Positions 28,276 to 35,626 of a DNA stretch of 64,000 nucleotides are shown piece by piece. The position numbers and the translations under genes are program-made. The DNA comes from a virus, in the IMG/VR virus record IMGVR_UViG_3300037117_000143, positions 1 to 64,000 of that record. One strand, given 5' to 3'. A model generated the notes under the pieces. It did no database searches. It saw nothing but the letters and a program-made list of their open reading frames with translations, and was not told the origin of the DNA. The first letter of the stretch is position 1. Each line of letters opens with the position of its first letter.

Positions 28276-29366
28276 TGGCGAAGAATACAGGGCGACGGAT
28301 CGCTCATTTTGCTGCCGGCGGCGATGCCATCAACGCGACCGCGCAGGGGCTGCCCGCGCCTACGCCCGGCGGCGGCTACACGCCCGGCCCGGAAACGAAT
28401 CCCGCTGGATCTTGGGGTGCCAGTGCGGAGAGTGGTGGTATCTCAGGGGATACAAACGTGTCACCTGTGGGCACGCCGGATCTGTCACAGTTCAACCAGC
28501 CTGGAGATTATGTAGCACCACAAGCGGCGCTCCCGGCCGCGGCCGCAAACGTGGCAGCAGCACCAGTAGCCGCTCCATACACTGGCCCCGGCGCCGCCAC
28601 TATACAGGGTTCCATGCCTGGCGGATATGGCACCCCAGGCGAAGTTAGCGGTCTTGGCGGCCCCAATTGGTTGGAAGAAGGTGGCAGCGTGCAAAGTATG
28701 AAGCGAGGCGGTAAAGTGCGACAACCGAAACCAAACGGCAAGCCTGGCAGCAGCCAGCCGACCACCGATCCGAACGCACAGCCGCAGGGGCGGCCGGCGA
28801 CGCCGCTTCGCGCCCCCTTGCCGAATACAGACACCACCCCGTACAGCAATCCCATGGGCGGAGATACTCCCCAGCCCGCGGGCCAGGGATTTAGCGCGCA
28901 GCCTCTAGCACCATCTGGCCAAGCAATTCCGGCCGGCCCTCCAGTGTTCGATGGTGGCGGTGCTGCACCGGAACAACAGCAACAAGATCCTATGGCCTCT
29001 GTGAAGAGTGCGTTGAGCGCGGCGCGCACGCAATTCGGTTTGAGCGATGGAATATTTGACAACATGAAAATGGCAGGGGGCGCTACTCCGCAAACGCCAT
29101 CACAACAAAACCCCACCCAACAGGGGGGCGGTGGATTTCCAGATCCCGATGTAAACGAACAAACAAAAGGAACACTTGGCCGCTTGAAGAAGTTGCCCGG
29201 TCTTGAAAATGAAATTAACTCGGGGCCGCCAAATCAGGGGGCCACGCCACAAACGCCCACGCCACAAACACCAACTCCACAGGCAGCAGGGGGCGGAGCA
29301 ATCCCAGAAGCTTGGTCTACAAAGGTGCCACTGATGGGCGATCGGGCGAAAAGGAAGAAAAAGTAA
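28275..29366 (+). CDS. putative internal virion protein B, disordered
   Basis: 363 residues, rich in Gly, Pro, Gln and Thr. Segments HFAAGGDAINATAQG and EEGGSVQSMKRGGKV share the 'GG-(A/S)' modular style of the proteins before and after, and the end is PLMGDRAKRKKK. No domain recognised. Start and stop overlap the neighbours by one base, so the four genes from 27.1 to 34.9 kb form one translational unit. Confidence 0.55.
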   Translation: MAKNTGRRIAHFAAGGDAINATAQGLPAPTPGGGYTPGPETNPAGSWGASAESGGISGDTNVSPVGTPDLSQFNQPGDYVAPQAALPAAAANVAAAPVAAPYTGPGAATIQGSMPGGYGTPGEVSGLGGPNWLEEGGSVQSMKRGGKVRQPKPNGKPGSSQPTTDPNAQPQGRPATPLRAPLPNTDTTPYSNPMGGDTPQPAGQGFSAQPLAPSGQAIPAGPPVFDGGGAAPEQQQQDPMASVKSALSAARTQFGLSDGIFDNMKMAGGATPQTPSQQNPTQQGGGGFPDPDVNEQTKGTLGRLKKLPGLENEINSGPPNQGATPQTPTPQTPTPQAAGGGAIPEAWSTKVPLMGDRAKRKKK

Positions 29367-31144
29367 TGCGCGGAGCAATTCCAGAGTTCGACGAAGGTGG
29401 CGCAGCGCCTCCCCCCGATACCACTACGCCCGACCTGGACGGCGGTGGGTTTGGTGGTGGTGACACGACGCCGCAGCCGCCCGCGCCTAATGCCCAGCCG
29501 CCATGGGGCCAGTCGCTTGGCAGTGACGTCGGCAAGGTAGGGTCCGCGATCAGTGGAGCTATTCCAGAGGGCGGTATGGAACCCAACAGTGGCGCTATCG
29601 GATCTGATACCGGCGACGCAATGTCTCAGAAAGTGCAGGGGCTCAAAGATTACATTTCCGGCAAGGGGGCAATGCCAAAGGATCAATTCGAGGCGATGAA
29701 CAAAGCAGTGGATCCTCGTGGTACAATGGATCAGAATGAGCGCAGCATGCGCATGCTTGACGCAAGCGCCGGCGACCCCACCCAGTCCGCAGCCGTTGTG
29801 CAGGCGTTGCGCCAGCACTGGGATGTTCAGCGCGGCAACGCGGCAAAGTTGCTCACCGAGGGCAATGCCACAATGGCGGCTTCGGAAATGAGCAAGGGGT
29901 TTCAGTATGTTCCTGACGGCACCAAGACCATGGTCACGCCGAACAAGGACGGTTTCACTTTTACAACTCACACGATGGACGGCCAGGACACTACAAACTA
30001 CATGGACGCAAACCAGACCAAGCAATTCCTCACTGGTTCACATGGTCTGTTTGATCATGTTGTTGGCCAAGGCGCCGGTACTGTTCTCAGCTCATTGAGC
30101 CCGCCTGCTCCATCTGGTGGCCCAAGCCCCGAAGCTGGTGGCCCGCCCACGGATAGTTTTGCCGATACGCAGGTGGGGGACGTCGCTAAAAAGCCGAAGC
30201 CTGGGTATCCAGATGAAAATCCGGCTACCCGAGATACCAGCACCCCTGCCTACGATAAGCGTGCAGATGATCCAAACGCGCTGTACGGTCAAAACGTACC
30301 CGGCTCTAAACAGAAAGCGACGCCAGGTAATGACCCCGCATATACCGAGTGGCACAAAGCGCAGGCTGATCGCACTAAGGCTCTTGCTTCAAACAGCGGT
30401 GGTGATACGGCACCGTGGCAACGTAAACCAACCTTCACCAACCCCGATGACAAGACCGACGACGAGATCAATAGCCCGATCACTGTCGTACGGGGGAGCA
30501 GTGCGAAAGGCCGTAGTCTAGAAGGCAACGCGACAGCGCCTAGCGGGGCCAGCGACGATCTTAAATCGTTGGCGCGCCAGATGCACCCTAACGATGCGCA
30601 GAAGCAAGCGGAGTTCTACGAGCAACAGCGCTCGATCGCGCAGGAGCAAAAAAGCAAGTTTGATGTTGCCGGGAATACACGATACGGCGCTGCTACAGTG
30701 GCCGCCGCAGGACGTTCGGCTGACGCGCAGACGCGCGCGGGAGCTACTGTTCAATCGGCAATAATCAAAGCGCAATCTATCGCCGACGGCACCGATAAAC
30801 GGTTTGAAGGCGAGCAAGGCCGCGATGCCGCAAATATTCTCAAACAGATGATGCATGATAATCCAGGATCGCCAATTGGCGACCAAATAGCCGCGCTTCG
30901 TAAAGGCAACATCAACGAGAAACTCATTGCACATCTGGTCAATCCGACCCCGGGACAGGCACGGCCGCAAGGGCAAGGGCGCAGGCTGGGTGCCACACCC
31001 CAACAGCCCACGCAGCAGCAGCAGCAGCAATACCCGCAACCGCCTCCCGAGGCGCTCCAGATGCTCCAGGATCACCCGGAGACCGCTGACCACTTTGATG
31101 CTATTTTCGGACCCGGGGCGTCGCAGCGACAATCGGGGCAGTAA
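29366..31144 (+). CDS. putative internal virion protein C
   Basis: 592 residues from the ATG in the TAATG overlap. The opening RGAIPEFDEGGAAP resembles the 'GGAIP' ends of the two previous proteins. The central part (about 90-240: VQGLKDYISGKGAMPKDQF...WDVQRGNAAKLLTEGNATMAASEMSKGF) is helical with possible muramidase-free globular character. The rest is charged and Gln/Pro-rich. No catalytic motif was found. Probably a second ejection-type protein. Confidence 0.55.
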   Translation: MRGAIPEFDEGGAAPPPDTTTPDLDGGGFGGGDTTPQPPAPNAQPPWGQSLGSDVGKVGSAISGAIPEGGMEPNSGAIGSDTGDAMSQKVQGLKDYISGKGAMPKDQFEAMNKAVDPRGTMDQNERSMRMLDASAGDPTQSAAVVQALRQHWDVQRGNAAKLLTEGNATMAASEMSKGFQYVPDGTKTMVTPNKDGFTFTTHTMDGQDTTNYMDANQTKQFLTGSHGLFDHVVGQGAGTVLSSLSPPAPSGGPSPEAGGPPTDSFADTQVGDVAKKPKPGYPDENPATRDTSTPAYDKRADDPNALYGQNVPGSKQKATPGNDPAYTEWHKAQADRTKALASNSGGDTAPWQRKPTFTNPDDKTDDEINSPITVVRGSSAKGRSLEGNATAPSGASDDLKSLARQMHPNDAQKQAEFYEQQRSIAQEQKSKFDVAGNTRYGAATVAAAGRSADAQTRAGATVQSAIIKAQSIADGTDKRFEGEQGRDAANILKQMMHDNPGSPIGDQIAALRKGNINEKLIAHLVNPTPGQARPQGQGRRLGATPQQPTQQQQQQYPQPPPEALQMLQDHPETADHFDAIFGPGASQRQSGQ

Positions 31145-34100
31145 ATGGCTGACCCAGACATTAATCCGTACGCCCAGTTCGCCCAAGACCAACAGCAATC
31201 GGACCAGCCCGCGCCGGATGAAAACCCATATGCTAAATTTGCCCAGCAACCGGATCAGCCCGCTCCGGACGAGAACCCTTACGCCAAATTCGCCCAACAG
31301 CCCCAGCAAGACCAAAGCAATCAACGGACATGGCCTGAGGAGATCAGTCGTGACGTCCGCGGCTTCGCGCGCGGCTTAATACCCGCTGCAGGAGCGGGCG
31401 TTGGCATAGTTGCCGGCGGCATCGCGGCCGGTCTCCCCGGAGCTATAGCCGGCGGTATTGGCGGCGGCTTCGCTGCTGATGCGGTTCAGAACAAGCTGAC
31501 CGACGCCCTGGGCATCGATAGCGAGGCATCGCGACAGGCCGACGCGGCCAACCCCAATGTTGGGTCCATAGCGTCCGAACTGGCCCCGATGGCAGCGTCT
31601 TTCAACGTTCCTGGCCTAGGCGTCAAACTGGCCACCCGGCTCACTAACGCTGCGGCTATGGGCGGCCTCGATATCGCCCAACAGGCGCTCACGAAGGGGA
31701 CGTCCAATATCGACCCCACAGAGGCCCTTGCGTCGGCCGGGGCGGGCGCTGTGCTGGGTGCACCGCGCGCCGGTATCCAGAAGGCCGGCGAGGCCGTTGG
31801 AGCCCGTGTAGGGGCTGCGCTGGGCCGCAGCCCGGCCGTTACACCCGGCAGCGAAGGCACCGCGGCCGAGCATGCCCCGGCTAACGATGCCAAGACAGCC
31901 CCGGCCGGCGAACAGACCGGCGACGGCTTTGCCGCGGTGCCGGACACGAACGAATATCTCAAGAACGATAATCCGGCCTCAGAGGCAGGTGTTCCCGGTG
32001 CCGAGACTACGCCGTTGAACGTGGGGAAAGGATCCCCAATGGACGATCCGGCTGTTCAAGCGGCCATGAAGCCTCCCCAGCAGGGGATGGACGTCAACCC
32101 CGAGGCGCAGTTATACGGCGGCCAACCGCCGGCGACACCGGACGTCAATCCTGAGGCGGAGCTCTACGGTGGCCAGAAGCCGCCGCCTCCTGAGACGCAG
32201 CCGCGCGCGCCCGCGGGCCAGCCTGAATACCAGCCCAATTACGAAGCGGAACTCTACGGTGGCCAGCCGAGAGGCGAGCCCCCCACGGAGCAACCCACGC
32301 GCCCCCCTGCGGCCCAAGCGGCGATCGAGCGGCGTAATCCAGACAACCAGATGTTGGGCGACCAGGTAGAGCGTCGTGGTGGCCCAACGCCGAAGGCGGC
32401 CAAGGGTAACCTTGACGAACCGCTGACGCCCGAGGAGCTCGCATCACCGGCAGGGGAGCCAGGACGCCCCGCAGTGAAGGCAGAACCTCCTGAAGCAACC
32501 CAAGCGGCGATCGGAGGCCGTACACCCGAAACGCCGGCGCAACGGCAGAAGCTCATCGACGATATCTTCCCCGGGGAAGCGCCGGCGCCGGACACGGCCG
32601 GCCTCGAGACGCCGCCAAAGGATCTATCCCTCCCGGACGACGGATCCATTCCGGACTTCCTCAAGCGCCCTGCCCCGCAGTCGTTGTCTGGCGCTGCAAC
32701 GGAAAACCCGACCTTTGCCGCTGCGGAGGTAGCCAAACAGAAAAGCAAGATCGGGGAAGCGATCGGTAATTTTGCACCGGTGAAATGGTTCTGGACTGCG
32801 TTCACGCCAGAAGGCCTTACGGAAAATACGGGCAAGTTTGAAAATATTGTCCGTGAGGGCCAGGGCACGATCAATCAAGCGCGCCTGACGTCTGATCGCA
32901 ATATGAACGAGTTGACTACGGCGATCAACAGTACGACCCCCGAAGCGCGGGATGAATTTGCACGGACATTTCAGACTGGCGTGCCCAAAGACAACCCCCT
33001 CGCCCGGCTGTCCTCCAGCGCACTGGACACGCAGAACGATTACGCCGTTCGAATTGGAAAAGTTGATCCTGACGGCAATTGGCAAAACGGAATGCTCCCC
33101 GCGATGTTTGCAGATAAACAAGGGGCAAAAGATTTCGCTACACAGTGGCAAGAGGACGAACGCCACGGCGTACCAACCATCGGCGATTTTCTCAATGCCG
33201 GTATAAAGCCTAGCCCGAACTGGCTACGCCAGGACGGCAGCATTGACCCGGTTCGCATGATGCAGAACCTGCACACCGCCCAAGACAAGTTCCTCGAAGG
33301 AAAATTCATCGCCAACAAGGCTACGGATGAAGGCATTATTTTTCCGCACAACGTACCTGGCACCGTGCCACTCGAAGGGCTTACACGTGGCGGCGCGCCG
33401 CTCTACGCCGAGCCCGAAGTGGCGACGATGTGGAACCGATACTTCGGCCCGAACGCGGTCGACCCGACCGAAAAGAGTTTCTACAACACCGCGCAAAAAG
33501 TGAAGAACTTCACTACCGCATGGCAGCTGGTGGGTGGCGGCTATCATATGGTCGCAGAAACCACGGAGGCCATAACGGGCGACGTGATGAAAGCAATTTC
33601 GCAGGCGGCGGCCGGGCGCTTTGGCGACGCCGGCATGAAGCTAAAAGGCGCTCTTGTAGCCCCCTACCGGCAGGCGACTAAGAGCGCCAGTGATGCCTTG
33701 GAGGCATACTATGATCCAAAGAATGCCGGACCCGCTAGGGCGGCTATCGACTACCTGGTCAAAGGCGGCCTCACCCCTGAGCGTGTCGCACGCTACACGC
33801 CGGACATCAACAGCGCTGCGCACGGGTTCTTCACCGGCTGGAATGTTGAGATGCCGCAGGGACTCAAAGGGCTGGGCGTCGACAAACTTGGAATGTCAGA
33901 GCTGGCCGCGCAAGCACAAAAAGGCCCAGCGGGTGCAGCCAAGAGCATGTACCAGTTGCTGGGAAAATCCATGCAGTCGGTCATGGAGCCGATGTTCAAC
34001 ACCTATATTCCACGTCTGAAACTTGGAGCGTCACTCGAGCAAATGCAGGACTACATTGCCGCCAACCCTAACAAATCCCCGGATGAATATCAGACAATGG

Positions 34101-34888
34101 CCAAACGCATTCTGAAGTCGACGGATGACCGGCTCGGGGAAATGAACCAGTCTACATTGTTCTGGAACAACAACCTGAAGAAGGCGGCCAATCTACTGAT
34201 GATCTCGCCGGGCTGGGAAACTGGCACGCTGCGCACGGCCATCGGTGGTGGAAAATCGTTTGCCACTAACCCCGGACGGCTTTCAATTCAACATCCAGAC
34301 TTCCAGCCGAACGCGGCGTTCCCGTTCGCTTTCGCGATCACGACTGCAACGGTGGGGTCAATTTATCAGTTTCTCAAAACTGGCGAGATGCCGAAAGACG
34401 CCAAGGATCCGTTCTTCCCGAGAACAGGTGGCACCGCGGCGAACTCTTCTCAGCCCGAGCGTGCGATCATGCCCGGCTACCTCAAGGATGTTTATTCAAT
34501 GTGGCACGCTCTCACGGGATCAGAGGGCATGACCAAAAATGCGTCCTCGATGCTCTACAACAAACTTGCCATGGTGCCCCGTACAACCTGGGATACGATG
34601 GCCGATAAGGACTGGGCAGGGAAACAGATCTACAATCCATCCGACCCCCTCCACGAAAAGATGCGGCAGTATCTTGGTTACGTGCAGGAGAACATGATGC
34701 CGATCCTCGCGCAACAGGTCACGAAGGGGCAGAAGGGCACCAACATCAGCAAGCCGGAAGCGGCTGTTGGCATTCGGCATGCACCGGGGCCCGTTCAGGA
34801 CCCACAGAAATCGGAGACGGGTATAGCCAAAGCCAATAAAAGGGCGCAGGATGAGTCCAAGAAGTTCCACCAGAAAATTGGCTTCTAA
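31145..34888 (+). CDS. giant putative internal/ejection protein
   Basis: 1247 residues. Three N-terminal 'ENPYAKFAQ'-type repeats (about 6-45); a Gly/Ala-rich hydrophobic stretch (GAGVGIVAGGIAAGLPGAIAGG, about 78-110) that could insert in a membrane; a second repeat region with '(D/N)VNPEAxLYGGQ' units (about 318-375); then about 700 residues of folded helical sequence from about 530 to the end. Size, membrane-active stretch and position after the tail genes fit large DNA-ejection or internal core proteins of podoviruses. A lytic transglycosylase motif was looked for and not found. Confidence 0.6.
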   Translation: MADPDINPYAQFAQDQQQSDQPAPDENPYAKFAQQPDQPAPDENPYAKFAQQPQQDQSNQRTWPEEISRDVRGFARGLIPAAGAGVGIVAGGIAAGLPGAIAGGIGGGFAADAVQNKLTDALGIDSEASRQADAANPNVGSIASELAPMAASFNVPGLGVKLATRLTNAAAMGGLDIAQQALTKGTSNIDPTEALASAGAGAVLGAPRAGIQKAGEAVGARVGAALGRSPAVTPGSEGTAAEHAPANDAKTAPAGEQTGDGFAAVPDTNEYLKNDNPASEAGVPGAETTPLNVGKGSPMDDPAVQAAMKPPQQGMDVNPEAQLYGGQPPATPDVNPEAELYGGQKPPPPETQPRAPAGQPEYQPNYEAELYGGQPRGEPPTEQPTRPPAAQAAIERRNPDNQMLGDQVERRGGPTPKAAKGNLDEPLTPEELASPAGEPGRPAVKAEPPEATQAAIGGRTPETPAQRQKLIDDIFPGEAPAPDTAGLETPPKDLSLPDDGSIPDFLKRPAPQSLSGAATENPTFAAAEVAKQKSKIGEAIGNFAPVKWFWTAFTPEGLTENTGKFENIVREGQGTINQARLTSDRNMNELTTAINSTTPEARDEFARTFQTGVPKDNPLARLSSSALDTQNDYAVRIGKVDPDGNWQNGMLPAMFADKQGAKDFATQWQEDERHGVPTIGDFLNAGIKPSPNWLRQDGSIDPVRMMQNLHTAQDKFLEGKFIANKATDEGIIFPHNVPGTVPLEGLTRGGAPLYAEPEVATMWNRYFGPNAVDPTEKSFYNTAQKVKNFTTAWQLVGGGYHMVAETTEAITGDVMKAISQAAAGRFGDAGMKLKGALVAPYRQATKSASDALEAYYDPKNAGPARAAIDYLVKGGLTPERVARYTPDINSAAHGFFTGWNVEMPQGLKGLGVDKLGMSELAAQAQKGPAGAAKSMYQLLGKSMQSVMEPMFNTYIPRLKLGASLEQMQDYIAANPNKSPDEYQTMAKRILKSTDDRLGEMNQSTLFWNNNLKKAANLLMISPGWETGTLRTAIGGGKSFATNPGRLSIQHPDFQPNAAFPFAFAITTATVGSIYQFLKTGEMPKDAKDPFFPRTGGTAANSSQPERAIMPGYLKDVYSMWHALTGSEGMTKNASSMLYNKLAMVPRTTWDTMADKDWAGKQIYNPSDPLHEKMRQYLGYVQENMMPILAQQVTKGQKGTNISKPEAAVGIRHAPGPVQDPQKSETGIAKANKRAQDESKKFHQKIGF

Positions 34889-34923
34889 CGCATCCTTAAC
34901 CCTTGCCAGATAGGCTGCCTCAT

Positions 34924-35319
34924 ATGCCGTATAAATCAAAGGCCCAGGCCGCCTATTTCAATATTCACAAGGGCGAGCTCGAGAAACAGGGCGTGAGCGT
35001 AAACGAGTGGAACTCGGCCAGCAAGGGGACGAAAATGCCACAATATGCAAAGGGTTCCGCACCGTCCGAGGCTTCTTACGCCAAGGGTGGCACCGTTCTA
35101 GGTCGCAGCAAGGACTGGGCGAAGAAAGACCCCCAGGGGCGCGGAGAATTCGGCAAGTTCCTCGGCACTGAAGACGAATTTAGAGACCCGGGTGAGGGTG
35201 ACGCCCGCGCCGACGAGGACCAGAAGTACGGCAAGACCGGCGACGGTGCCGGCAAGGGCACGATCAAGCCGCCCAAAGCGACCGACAAGAGTTTAAAGCC
35301 GATCAAACCACGGAGCTAA
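34924..35319 (+). CDS. small basic phage protein (MPYKSKAQ family)
   Basis: 131 residues from the ATG at 34924. The start MPYKSKAQAAYFNIHK...VNEWNSASKG is a widespread phage motif ('MPYKSKAQ...F.....V.EW..ASKG'), with several K-G-G rich repeats after it. Function unknown; it usually lies close to structural genes. Confidence 0.65.
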   Translation: MPYKSKAQAAYFNIHKGELEKQGVSVNEWNSASKGTKMPQYAKGSAPSEASYAKGGTVLGRSKDWAKKDPQGRGEFGKFLGTEDEFRDPGEGDARADEDQKYGKTGDGAGKGTIKPPKATDKSLKPIKPRS

Positions 35320-35410
35320 TGTGCCATGTGCGCCCGCCGATCACGGAATTGTTGTGTTGTCGATGGGCTAGACGTGGACGATATTTTTGGGCCCCAGTTC
35401 TCAAACGAAT

Positions 35411-35626
35411 GTGACGAAGGTTGGAACCGGCGCCGTGACAGAGCACACCTATCTCACCCCACACCTGGCAAAAGAGCAGCTCGCCGCACGCATGCGGCTG
35501 GGCCACATCCTCTATCGGCACGTTGACGTCGACGACATGAATCTCAGCGACGACGCTTTTATTCGGAAGGTGTGGGAGCGCTACCTGGCGTCCCGCGAGA
35601 CGCCTCTCATTGATCCGGCCGAATAA
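35411..35626 (+). CDS. small acidic hypothetical protein at the convergent junction
   Basis: About 71 residues from a GTG at 35411 (a TTG at 35387 is also possible). TYLTPHLAKEQLAARMRLGHILYRHVDVDDMNLSDDAFIRKVWERYL looks like a real helical protein. It is the last gene of the rightward structural block and its final 20 bases overlap the end of the leftward primase-helicase gene. No terminator is visible between the two. Confidence 0.5.
   Translation: MTKVGTGAVTEHTYLTPHLAKEQLAARMRLGHILYRHVDVDDMNLSDDAFIRKVWERYLASRETPLIDPAE

Noticed and set aside
31145-34888. Tape-measure protein of a long tail
   Set aside because: Composition, repeats and lack of extended coiled coil or paired assembly chaperones fit an internal protein better.
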